A stretch of 64,000 nucleotides of DNA, taken from contig OX235279.1 in NCBI GenBank assembly GCA_944472155.2, forward strand, positions 145,970,199-146,034,198, written 5' to 3'. The stretch comes from Trichobilharzia szidati. Its lineage: Eukaryota > Platyhelminthes > Trematoda > Strigeidida > Schistosomatidae. Position numbers and translations under genes: made by a program. The notes beneath the pieces are model-generated. The model was given only the letters and a program-made list of their open reading frames with translations, was not told the DNA's origin and searched no databases. Each line of letters opens with the position of its first letter. Position 1 is the first letter of the stretch. Below, piece by piece: positions 41,360 to 50,600 of the stretch.

Positions 41360-41829
41360 GTAAAGACACAGAAGCTAAGGTATATTTTCAAGTGATTAAA
41401 CAGCCATTTATATCTATGCAGTTTATATTCTTTAACCAATTAGTGAGTGTGTGATTTTGGTTTACATTAAACGACATGAAATGGAATGTTTAAATATACT
41501 TAGTATTCTTTTGTTAATACAGTATTGAACTGTGGAAATAATATTCTGTCTCTAACATCAAATAGGGTGTTCAAATAGATATATCGTATGCTGTTGCCAA
41601 ACCAGTATTTTACTGTGGGAATATGTGAGAATAATATTCCGTTGGCACATATTATCTGTATCATACCACCACACCACTACTATTACTAATAATAGTAACA
41701 ATAATGTGAATAAAGCATGCAACAGTTTTCATATTAACGTCAGTCATTCACCGTAAGACGAATGTGTATATTTGCAGAGACAGAGAGGGGGGAAAATGAA
41801 CATGGTCTTACTGTTATAACTATAGTTAT

Positions 41830-42090
41830 TACTATTCCATTAGTTTGCAGGTGGAGCATAGGGCTACAGCACACCTCGATTTAATCCTGTTCTCTGCAGT
41901 CATCTTTAGCTGATTCCGCGACTGACTGCCCGCAGCCTCTCATCTCCTCCTCATATGACCTCTTTATTTCACTCTCGAACGCACACCCAACACGGCGTTT
42001 CTCATTCTGATTCCACTCTACGGTCTGCCGTCCGATGTTACTCAGCTGCCTTCTCAGTGTATCGAATCCGTCTAGCCGATATTATCGGGA
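41830..42090 (-). pseudogene. RTE-B 3' relic
   Basis: The plus strand keeps GGAGCATAGGGCTACAGC, CTCATCTCCTCCTCATATGA and TTCTGATTCCACTCTACGG, decayed forms of the RTE-B 3' end. No open frame. Confidence 0.5.
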
Positions 42091-42360
42091 TTAGAAACTG
42101 TTCTAGGTTTGAAGTTAAATGCAGTGCTATGGAGACTGACCAGGCAAAAACCTCAGTAATGCTCAGCAATCCACTGTGTATAGCTGAAGATGAGTAATTA
42201 TTATAATACTCAAAATCCACTATGCATTATCGAGAAACTCTGTTACTGAGGAGTAGAATTACACTACTCACGAGTAATAAAAATTATAATCAAAAAGTTT
42301 TCAAAAGACTGAACAAAGAATATTCCCCTTGATAATATTTCCTTGATTAGGTTATACACT

Positions 42361-42565
42361 TATTCATATGACAGTAATAATTAGAGGAATATTCTTATTA
42401 AGCAACATTAATGCTGTTTTAAATCACATTGAATCAGTCAAATAGTATCAATAGGTGATTACATTTCAAAAGCATCAGTAAGGGAGAGACAGAGATACTA
42501 ATATGCGATAATAGAACAACATTAAAGTGATTGAATATCACATAAATTAAGGAAAATAACACAGT
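42361..42565 (+). repeat. Long inverted repeat, left copy
   Basis: Near-perfect reverse complement of 51799-52001 over about 200 bases (TATTCATATGACAGTAATAA at one end, CACATAAATTAAGGAAA at the other). It is non-coding and the family is unknown. The F-repeat-like bases before it (GAATATTCCCCTTGATAAT) resemble those that follow the right copy. Confidence 0.85.
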
Positions 42566-42839
42566 AATTATGAATTTATAGGTTCAACAGTCATTGGTTT
42601 TTATTTCGCTTAGTATACTATCAAAGTCGTATATTAGAGGTTTCTTTTTTTTATAGATACGAAAGAGTTCCTTTCTACACTCTTGGTTATATGTTTAGTC
42701 ATGAGCTTTCCAGGGTAGCTGTTTTCAGTTAGCATTTTGCATGCAATCTTGTGTTCGTCTTCTAAAAAATAGCTCTGAGTCTAAAGCTGAGAGTCTTTAC
42801 AAAATTTTTTTTATACCACAGACAGTGTTTAAAGAGTTC

Positions 42840-43650
42840 GAACACATTGTAGCACTTCTGTGTTGAAGAGAATGGAGGAAAAATACCCACTAAACGTCTT
42901 CAAAAGGAATGCTTATCCTCACAATTTCATTAAAAAAGGGTTTAAAATCGAGTTAAAACACCAGCGACAAGCCACTATCAAGGACAACAAGAATATTCAT
43001 CCAACTATATATAAAAAATATCTCCGAATATTAAGACCGTTTGAAATAGATATAGCACAAATGCCAGTCCAGTCACTTCATTCGATATTGTGCAGACAAA
43101 AAGATCCAACAGAAGAAAAAGATAAAATTAATAAAATTTACAAAATAAACTGTATCGACTGCAATAAACATTACATCGGTCAAAGTGGGCGTCCCCTTCG
43201 AATCCGAATGCAAGAACACAAATTGACCGTAAAAAGACATGATATATATTCTTTCGTATCAATGCATGTGCATAATTGTAATGGACACCAATTTGATTGG
43301 GATAATGTTGAAAATTTAAATAAAGGAAACACCAAAAATGCAGTCAGGGAATTTCTAGAGGCCTGGTGCTCAAGTGAATTAATAATTAGCAAACACATTA
43401 CACCTTAGACCAAATTTACCAGTTAACAGAAAGTAGATCACATGACAAGAAATTTCGAATGCCAAGTTAATAAAAAATGATGAATAAAGACGTAAACTAA
43501 CAACCAGTCACGACAGTGGTTGCCAGGAGATACAATTACATTCATGGAGAATTTAAATAAGTCCATTTTATACTGAAACCTGCGCTGAAGATTTTGTCCA
43601 GAAGGACAACGGAAGCTTCCCAGTTAAGTCAACCAGCTTGGAGAACACAT
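42840..43650 (+). pseudogene. Penelope-like element, linker and GIY-YIG nuclease
   Basis: 182 open codons: LKRMEEKYPLNVFKRNAYPH (degraded ENGYP region), YKKYLRILRPFEIDIAQMPV, QSLHSILCRQKDPTEEKDKI, NKIYKINCIDCNKHYIGQSG (GIY-YIG core: YKI..C..HYIGQSGR), PLRIRMQEHKLTVKRHDIYS, HQFDWDNVENL, KNAVREFLEAWCSSELIISK. The GIY-YIG nuclease cleaves target DNA during Penelope insertion. The plus-strand terminal repeat with a hammerhead follows at 43500-43650. The RT is absent, and the frame starts after truncation. The nuclease domain itself looks whole. Confidence 0.8.
43581..43622 (+). ncRNA. Penelope-type minimal hammerhead with one core change
   Basis: TGCG, CTGAAGA, extra T, stem II TTTGTCC-AGAA-GGACAAC, then GGAA in place of GAAA, then GCTT. 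The G-for-A change in the invariant GAAA should stop cleavage. Stem II is a perfect hairpin apart from its outermost pair. Confidence 0.6.
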
Positions 43651-43859
43651 CTAACTCAATATGTATATTCACTGATCAAAAGTACTTTTCTTACGCCAAT
43701 TCCTTTTTTATACTACAGTCTGGCCTCCTTGTCAGCGGGACATTTAAGGCAATTGTGCCTTGGAATTTTTCTTCACACTTGAATTTCATAACTTAATGTA
43801 CTTCATTGAACTGAGTTATTATTGCGTTCCTGTTCAAATCATTTTCACAGAGGATTTAG

Positions 43860-44225
43860 GTATCATGAATATACCGGGAATAGAATGAGAATCTTCCAAT
43901 AAGGTTGTTCAGGGGACCACTGTCTGGTCTAATTAGAAAGAAATCTGTTAACATAGGACCCAGTGAAAAGGCATTTGCCATTCCATCCACTCACCCATAG
44001 AGTTCACAGTCAAATTTAAAATTCACATTCATAGTGCACTTTAGTAAGAATTCTTTAAGTATTTCTACTGGAATCCCAATATTTATTGACGTTTTATTTA
44101 TTTGTTTGTAGGTGTAATTACCCATTTCAATCAGAGGTGCATTTTTGAATGCAGATATTACTTCCAAAGATATCATAGTGACGTGAGTATTCTTTAATTC
44201 TGTCTGCGAACTCAGATACATCGTT
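43860..44225 (-). pseudogene. Penelope RT fragment
   Basis: The minus strand reads VISAFKNAPLIEMGNYTYKQ (motif A region), IPVEILKEFLLKCTMNVNFK, a stop, DGMANAFSLGPMLTDFF (degraded motif B). Same layout as 36915-38500 and 15780-16150. No motif C. Confidence 0.6.
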
Positions 44226-44470
44226 CAGCTGCTTACCTAAACGATGATAAATTATGTTCATAAGACAAATCATTTTAATGCAGCGTCCATAGGACTACAT
44301 CAACTCACATCAACTCATGAAAATTCTGTTTTAAATGTTTAGCTTGGAGGCCTACTGTTTAGATATAACTATTGAGCGTCATTTATTGCAAGACTTATTC
44401 ATTCGAACTGGCGTATTTTTGTGGATTTCGCCTTATGATCACCACTTGCTTACTTTTTGTTTTATCCTAG

Positions 44471-44581
44471 GGTATTGAAACAAATTTATATTTTTTAATG
44501 GAACATGAAACTGGTGTTCAGTCTAAGAGTTCTATGACTACAATTTCAAATGTGAAACAGTCACCTATGCATGATGAATGA
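44471..44581 (+). CDS. Candidate terminal exon
   Basis: A pyrimidine-rich tract and TATCCTAG acceptor are followed by 36 codons and TGA: GIETNLYFLMEHETGVQSKS, SMTTISNVKQSPMHDE. Phase 0 entry matches the end of 41209-41359. The Ser/Thr/Lys-rich polar tail is typical of a protein C-terminus, and no mobile element here shares it. No AATAAA signal was noted close behind. If real it would end the large gene. Confidence 0.33.
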   Translation, partial: GIETNLYFLMEHETGVQSKSSMTTISNVKQSPMHDE

Positions 44582-44703
44582 AAAATTCGCATACTGGGTT
44601 TTAAATAGAAAGGAAAATGTAACAGCAAAGATTTTCTTTTTGACAAATCATTTTCAAAAACTGTAGTAATTAATATATTCAACAGATTAATTCATAAAAC
44701 CAA

Positions 44704-44716
44704 TCAGATATTGGTG
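44704..44716. repeat. Target-site duplication of SINE-A, left copy
   Basis: TCAGATATTGGTG, identical over 13 bases to 44949-44961. Confidence 0.9.
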
Positions 44717-44948
44717 TGCGTCGGTGGTTCATCGGTAGAGTGCTGGCCGACTATGCACATGGTCCGCGGTTCGAATTCCGGCCGGTGCACAACTTTACCT
44801 TCATGAGCCGGTTATAATCCCGACAAAGAGGAGAGGTTGGATGTGAGACTAGCAACCCAACCATTTAAAATGACACCACTGCTACTGAAACTTCAAAGCT
44901 CTAGCTTGAAGCCCTATGTTCCATTGGGAACGTAGAGGAATAAAAAAG
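44717..44948 (+). mobile_element. SINE-A: tRNA head with RTE-B-like tail
   Basis: A 232-bp element between perfect 13-bp target duplications. The head TGCGTCGGTGGTTCATCGG (box A-like) with GGTTCGAATTCC (box B) and CCGGTGCAC closes a tRNA-like fold. The body follows (CATGAGCCGGTTATAATCCC), then the tail GAAGCCCTATGTTCCATTGG ending GAGGAATAAAAAAG. The tail matches the 3' end of RTE-B (GAAGCCCTATGTTCC at 3478-3492), so the RTE-B machinery probably mobilises it. A Pol III transcript is inferred. Confidence 0.88.
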
Positions 44949-44961
44949 TCAGATATTGGTG
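44949..44961. repeat. Target-site duplication of SINE-A, right copy
   Basis: Perfect 13-base copy of 44704-44716, starting right after the SINE tail. Confidence 0.9.
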
Positions 44962-45235
44962 ATTACATTCTAAAAGAAATTTTTTACCGTAATGTAAGGT
45001 ATAATTTACGAGAGGTGGCTTCACAAGTGAGCATGAAAATACAGATGTTGATATTACCTAGTAAGTGTGAAAAATGACCTAATCAATCTAAGTGTACAAA
45101 ACAGCCAAAATTTATGTTAGGAATACGGCAGTTATTGTTTAAGTTAATTTGAATTTTCTGCTGATTGATCATACTGAAAGGGAATGCCTGCTTACTATTG
45201 GTATATCGTTGTCAGTAAGTACACTTTAACATTCA

Positions 45236-45288
45236 GATGATGAGCCCGCTGTATGAAGAAATGTGCGTCCCGCATTCCACTGCTAATC
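45236..45288 (+). ncRNA. Alpha-type hammerhead, upstream of a tandem pair
   Basis: AUGAUGA (consensus CUGANGA, first C changed to A), decayed stem II, GAAA intact, stem III ATG-TG-CGT, cleavage triplet GTC, then CCGCATTCCACTGC, which closely follows the alpha consensus (CTGGATTCCACTGC). The core C change suggests low activity. About 172 bases before a second copy. Confidence 0.65.
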
Positions 45289-45408
45289 GCTATCAGCTGA
45301 AACCATCCTATGAGTCTTCCAAAATACAAATTAATATCAACAACAATGACTGATACACGTTGCACAAGAGGGAACTGCATTACTTATTGTGGATACAAGT
45401 ACGCCAAG

Positions 45409-45462
45409 TTGATGAGTCTCGAATAGGAAAGATGTGTATCCTAGATTCTATTGCTAGTCAGC
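45409..45462 (+). ncRNA. Alpha-type hammerhead, downstream of a tandem pair
   Basis: UUGAUGA (first core C changed to U), GTCTC-GAATA-GGA stem II remnant, then AAGATGTGTATCC in place of CGAAATGTGCATCC (GAAA damaged by a deletion) and TAGATTCTATTGCTA. It aligns along its length with 13404-13474. Inactive by its core changes. Confidence 0.6.
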
Positions 45463-45469
45463 CTCAGTC

Positions 45470-46148
45470 TATCTAACGTATTGTAACAGAAGATCACGCA
45501 CAGTCACAGACAGAGAAGGAAGAACGCAGAGTGCCGTGAAAGATGTATATTGTGATTAAGCAAGGTTCAAAAAGTGCGGGTACAAGTTAACTAATCATCC
45601 GTTACAGCAAGCCTGGCCAAACGCTCCTCTTCTTGCTCCAATAAGTTTATACTGGCATTCGTTTCTGGTATTATACTGGTTTTTGTCCCATTAGAGTATA
45701 TCAGCAGAAATTTGTATTCTCCTGAAGGCATCATCGAAACATTTCTATCAAATGAAATTAAACTTTAAATCTAGTCGTTTTGATTATTCGATATGGCATA
45801 AATGATTCTTGCTGCAGTGCTCATTTTTCCGTTTTTCAATTCTACTACCAAAATTTGACACTACTGAATATTAGACAATTATTCGGTAAAATAGTGTTAT
45901 TGCTACTGGTGGTGTGGTTTATCGGTTTAAGCATATAACTTCCAACGCGCTGGTCCACGAGTTGGAACACCATTTCACCTAATTCAGCCCAGGTAACTGG
46001 ATAGCAGATATTATTATCCTTCAACTTAGAATGTGTTCCGGGCAACTGTATCCTGAATAACTGTTAACGACGCGGTATGACAAGTTTACTATGCTATACA
46101 ACGTGATCATCATAGAGCAGATCTGTTAAATCATGATTAAAGGTTACT
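45470..46148. other. Unassigned DNA
   Basis: A possible box A-like stretch (GGTGGTGTGGTTTATCGG) lies near 45908 but no box B partner follows at the right distance. Nothing else seen. Confidence 0.35.
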
Positions 46149-46405
46149 AATTGTATGCTTTGAGCATCTGTGATTCAGTGACAGAATTCTCGCCGACTTT
46201 ATATGTGATCCGGGTTCAAATACCGACCCAATCACAGCTAAACCTGTCATAGTCGGTAGGGAGTCCTGTGAAGAGGGAAGGTGGAGCGTCGGGCCAATAA
46301 CCTAACTCCGTAACAATATACAACACATAGACTTCAAAGCTGAAGCTTGAAGCCTTATGTTCCACTCAGAATACAAAGGAATAAAAAGCAATTTGTAAGC
46401 TTTGA
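46149..46405 (+). mobile_element. SINE-A copy with imperfect target duplication
   Basis: The element occupies about 46164-46389: GTGATTCAGTGACAGAATTC (box A-like), GGGTTCAAATACC (box B), body, then CTTGAAGCCTTATGTTCC and GAATAAAAAG. It is flanked by AATTGTATGCTTTGA and AATTTGTAAGCTTTGA, a slightly diverged duplication. Older than the copy at 44717. Confidence 0.75.
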
Positions 46406-47329
46406 CGATTATCAGTAAAAACTGTTCGGCATATAAATGGAATTTCAAATGAAATTATTTTGTTTTATTGCATAATAACTGATTGTGGGATAAAATACTG
46501 CATATCATATCTGTACTGCTGGAACTCTTGGATAGTAATCCAGAGGTCCGACTGCTTTCTGGAACCCTACCACAACAGAAATTTTCATAATATTTTGATT
46601 TGTCACCCTTAGAATATCAGTAGAGCTCCGTCAAACCAGGTACATCTATCACATATTTCCTCACCATTAAAATTATTTTTTCTGAAAAATTTCCTTTTCC
46701 CTACGTCAATTTTCACCAACTGTATAAACTGCATTACTCACGCGTGCGATAACCGATAAACTTATCTGCAAAATATTTATAAACATTTAAATTACATAGA
46801 AACTACACGTACCTCCTTTTTTTCTCTACGACATATGCTATTCCTCTTGTTCATGATATTTATAAAACTGTGAAAATAAGTGGGACAGAAACGCTGTTGC
46901 CATTGGTGATGGAATGTGGGTGTGTGCCATTGAATTTCACAGCTGAATTACTTCAAAGGATTTACAATGCTTTATTTCTTTTTTGGTTTTGTTCTTTTAC
47001 TTTTGTTATTCCTGATACGATGTAATTTTAGCTTGTTTTTCTTTCTGACGTTTGTATTCCTTTATTATTTCCGTTTACTGCTGACGAGGTGGACTTCTTC
47101 ACAAATTGACATACTGTTATTTACTCCTAGTTTTGTTGTTATATTCCCTTAACTCCATCTTGATATGAACAGCTATTATGTTAAGCATATGAGTTCATCT
47201 TTTCATTTTCAAATACTGCCTTCAAATTGATATTGGATCGATATTTAGTCTGTTGATTGATTTCTATCTTTTTGAATTTCTCTGTATATCATATTTAGAT
47301 TATTATTATTATATACCAGTTGAAGTGTT
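46406..47329. other. Unassigned DNA
   Basis: A T-rich open frame at 46967-47152 (hydrophobic low complexity) has no support as a gene. No element recognised. Confidence 0.35.
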
Positions 47330-47513
47330 ACTTGAGACAATAAAAGCACTCAGTCACGACAATGGTTGCCAGGAGATACAATTATATCATTCATGAAGAA
47401 TTCAAATAAGTTCATTTTTTATATTTAAGCCTATGCTGTGTAGAAGGACGATGACAGAACAGAACTAATTCAATATCTGCAGTTAATAGTGTTCTCTGAG
47501 CTGGTTGGTTTGG

Positions 47514-47555
47514 TTGCGGAGCTTTCGTCGTCCTTCTGGACAACATCGTCAGCGC
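47514..47555 (-). ncRNA. Penelope-type minimal hammerhead
   Basis: The minus strand has GCG, CTGACGA, extra T, stem II GTTGTCC-AGAA-GGACGAC, GAAA, GCTC, CGC. The core agrees with CUGANGA/GAAA. Stem I is three pairs. It lies in the inverted terminal repeat. Confidence 0.68.
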
Positions 47556-47826
47556 CATATTTAGCATAAAGTGAAATGATTTAAACTTCTTCATGAGTGA
47601 TAGAATTGCGTCTCCTGGTAACCATCTTTACATATGTATTGACCATTTTCTATTGACTTGGATTTTAAACTTTCTGGTCACCTGATTTACTTTTTATTAG
47701 TTGATATATTTCGTCTACATTAAATTGTTTGTTAATTGCATTTTCGTTTGAGTATCAGTATTCTAGGAATTCCCTGGCACTTTTGGTGTTTCCTCTGTCT
47801 AAGATTTCGACATTATCCCAATCAAA

Positions 47827-48470
47827 TTGATGTTTAAAAGAGTTCAAACACATTGTAGCACTCCAGAGTTGGAAAGAATGGAAGAAAAATACCTACAAAC
47901 GATCTTCAAAAAGAATGGTTATCCGCAAAATTTCATCAAAGTGTCTAAAGTCGAATCAAAACACCAACAAAGAACCATCACCAAAGACCACAAGAAAATT
48001 TATCCTACCGTACATGAGAAATATCTCTGAAATAACAGCTAGAATACTGAAACCGTTTGATATGGATATAGCACACAAGCCAGTCAAATCGTTTAATTCG
48101 ATATTATGCAAACCAAAAGATCCAACAGAAAAAGGAGATAAAATTAATACCATTTACAAAATAAATTTTATGGACTGCAACAGGCATTACATCGGTCAAA
48201 GTGGGCGTCCCCTTCGAATTAGAATCCAAGAACATAAATCAGCCATGAGAAGACACGATATATATTTTTTAGTATCAATGCATATAGACAATTATGGACA
48301 TCAATTTGATTGGGATAATGTCGAAATCTTAGACAGAGAAAACACCAAAAGTGCCAGGGAATTCCTAGAATCCTGATACTCAAACGAAAATGCAATTAAC
48401 AAACAATTTAATGTGGACGAAATATATCAACTAATAGAAAGTAAATCAGGTGACCAGAAAGTTTAAAATC
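47827..48470 (+). pseudogene. Penelope GIY-YIG nuclease, one frameshift
   Basis: 47827-48030 encodes LERMEEKYLQTIFKKNGYPQ (KNGYP motif) and HQQRTITKDHKKIYPTVHEK. The frame then moves by one near 48000 to YLSEITARILKPFDMDIAHK, FNSILCKPKDPTEKGDKINT, IYKINFMDCNRHYIGQSGRP (GIY-YIG core), LRIRIQEHKSAMRRHDIY, DNYGHQFDWDNVEILDRENT, KSAREFLES. A stop then cuts off a continuing block (NAINKQFNVDEIYQLIESKS). Otherwise a well preserved nuclease domain, closely related to 42840-43420. Confidence 0.78.
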
Positions 48471-48573
48471 CAAGTCAATAGAAAATGGTCAATACATATG
48501 TAAAGATGGTTACCAGGAGACGCAATTCTATCACTCATGAAGAAGTTTAAATCATTTCACTTTATGCTAAACA

Positions 48574-48617
48574 TTGCGCTGACGATGTTGTCCAGAAGGA
48601 CGACGAAAGCTCCGCAA
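48574..48617 (+). ncRNA. Penelope-type minimal hammerhead, best copy
   Basis: Stem I TTGCG with CGCAA (5 perfect pairs), CTGACGA, one extra T, stem II GTTGTCC-AGAA-GGACGAC (7 pairs with one G-U), GAAA, then GCTC. The AGCT formed by the last A of GAAA and GCT is self-complementary, so stem III has no loop of its own and would form between two molecules. Cleavage is expected after C48612. Such minimal, possibly dimeric hammerheads are known from metazoan Penelope elements. Confidence 0.8.
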
Positions 48618-48650
48618 CCAAACTAACCAGCTCAGAGAACACTATTAATT

Positions 48651-48924
48651 GCAAATCATCCACTTGAGCTACAAATCTTCTCTATTAATTCAATATCATC
48701 CACCTTAGCCGCAAATAATCTTCATTACTTCAAAAGCACTCACCAGTAGTTCGTTTTCTATCTTATTTTGCGTGTGCGCGCGTTGTTGTTTTTAGGGGTT
48801 GAAGTTGTTATTGTGAATAGTCTGGTAGGTCTTATTATTGGTCATAACACATACACCATCACTTAAAGCAGCAATTTAGCATCTGAAAGAGGCATTCCAT
48901 GCAGACACCAGTTGCTAGGGAACA
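48651..48924. other. Unassigned DNA with a repeated ATTCAATATCATCCACC-like block
   Basis: The phrase CATCCACCTTAGCCGCAAAT repeats the preceding CATCCACTTGAGCTACAAAT and also resembles CATCCACCTCAGCTACAAGT at 24170, so it belongs to the outer edge of the Penelope family. Confidence 0.4.
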
Positions 48925-49140
48925 AGGGAAGTGAGGGCAAATTCAGTGTTCCAAAGGTTAGTGGTGGTCACAGATAGTCCCAGACCTAAGTTTTGTTCTT
49001 GCCAGCATTCGTCAGCAAGGAATATCTGACATGTTGATGGAACTCATGTACCTTCTGGGATTCGAACCTGCTCTACCCACTGATACATTTAAAGCAATTT
49101 TACAGTGTGCTATTAGGGCTCACTACTGACCTCCTGTAGG
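48925..49140 (-). mobile_element. SINE-C copy, diverged
   Basis: The plus strand shows GTCAGCAAGGAATATCTGAC, GGAACTCATGTACCTTCTGG, GATTCGAACCTGC (reverse of box B) and TGACCTCCTGTAGGA, the SINE-C order seen at 55862-56085. The box A part is mutated. Confidence 0.6.
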
Positions 49141-50329
49141 ACTGTATTGGATAATTTGACTAGACACTAGGAAGTAACCCATATAATGAATCTAGTCCTA
49201 GCTTGCTGACCCCATTGTAAACTTGACTGATAAAATTCAGTCTACAACAAAACAAGGAATAGACTCATGGCATGGGTTATATTACTTAGTGACCAATCGA
49301 AATATAATACTTATTAGGAGAGATTACAGACAGCATTACTTAAAACAATCAACTGTCAATCTCTCTCCCAATTTGCATTCTTTGTGTGCTATCCTATGTC
49401 CTTGCATTTCCTCTTCTGCAGTAACTCTACAGTTACACTTAGACTGTTATCGTATTTCAACGAATATCATACCACATACTACTTATGCTGGTGGCTGTTA
49501 GTAGTATAAGCCATAGACACATTCAAAACTTTGAAAGCTATTCACTACATTCATTATTTATGCAAATCATTTAATAAAGGCTACCTGAGTGAAGCAGTTT
49601 TGTAGGGAAAAAGGGCACTGAGCAATCAATAACACACAGTGGTTGGCTGGTTCTTCTTGTAGCTGAGGAATCGCTGCCTTGTGTCATTAACGCGTAGGTG
49701 GCGCCTGCTATCTTACGAATACAAGGCCTATTTTTTCTGATAAACACTTATCTCAAAAGTCACAGATAATCATCTTTGTAGAAAAATGGAGCGGTAAACA
49801 TGAAGCGGATGATAGGATGATTAAACCACCTCTCCTCTATTATAAACATAGCAGTAATTTATCTAATAATAAGGCAATCAGTTCAAGAAGATAGAGAGAG
49901 AGAGAAGAGTTATTGCACACATATTTTTGAAGCCATGAAATGATTTCCTTTCTGTCAAAGGTAACATCGTGTGATCGGTTGATAAATGCAAAAAAGAGAG
50001 ATAACTATTTGACACTTCACACTGATCTATAAATCCTGGAAACATAATCTGTATGTTATCTGAACGTGTTTATCTGAGAGATGAATATAATTTTTAGTAA
50101 AATCAGCATCAAATAATAAATATATTTTAATACACATGTGACTAGCGAAAATGATTTTTCAACTAGTAAAAAAGAAATTTTATAACAGGAGTCAAGTAGA
50201 ATGTGTAAATGTATGCAGTATTCGAAGCAAGTTCTTTGCTTCGTCTCACCTTCTGCGCGCATGTTCTCATTCACCGAAACATCAAAGACAAGACCCCATT
50301 GGCTGTTGGCAACTTCGATGTATATTTAC
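49141..50329. other. Unassigned DNA
   Basis: Contains a (GA)n run near 49900 and a 92-codon plus-strand open frame (49223-49501) with no resemblance to any family. I do not call it a gene. Confidence 0.35.
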
Positions 50330-50600
50330 CAATCCACCTGCTCTTGTGAAGCTCAGTACATAGGCAGTACCAGCAGGATATTGTCTAGATGCGCCCATAA
50401 ACTCATACCAGAATAGTTGTCAAAAACAGAATGTAGAACGGCCAACAGCTCTATTCTGGAGCACATTATTACTTCTGTCCACATTGCATCAGCAGAAACG
50501 TCTTTCTCAGACATATATAAAGTACGACCAGGCTGTGTGAAATGATTTCGATTACATCTTTAGCAGTTCATTAGCAGAAACCTGGACTATATATGTTCAG
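50200..50600 (+). pseudogene. Penelope GIY-YIG fragment
   Basis: The plus strand reads KTRPHWLLATSMYIYQSTCS, CEAQYIGSTSRILSRCAHKL (GIY-YIG core: CEAQYIGSTSR), a stop, SKTECRTANSSILEHIITSV, HIASAETSFSDIYKVRPGC. The order fits the nuclease domain of a Penelope family different from 47827, with a Cys-rich CSCEAQYIG start. RT missing. Confidence 0.65.

Larger units (their letters stand above)
40986..42360. other. Mostly unassigned; holds a candidate exon and an RTE-B relic
   Basis: Apart from the candidate exon at 41209-41359 and the RTE-B relic at 41830-42090 I see no element. Short direct-repeat clusters such as TATTACTAATAATAGTAACA occur near 41685. Confidence 0.35.
47330..48650 (+). mobile_element. 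Penelope-like element with three terminal-repeat pieces
   Basis: Order: plus-strand repeat piece (47330-47450), minus-strand repeat (47500-47640), coding part (47820-48470), plus-strand repeat (48500-48640). The repeat is recognised by GGTTGCCAGGAGATACAATT, CATGAAGAA, GTCCAGAAGGACGACGAAAG and AACCAGCTCAGAGAACAC. One inverted and one direct copy around the coding part is an arrangement reported for Penelope elements. The RT part is missing. Confidence 0.75.

Noticed and set aside
44717..44800. Functional tRNA gene
   Set aside because: Boxes A and B are present but the unit has a SINE body, an RTE-like tail and target duplications, and the anticodon arm does not pair well.
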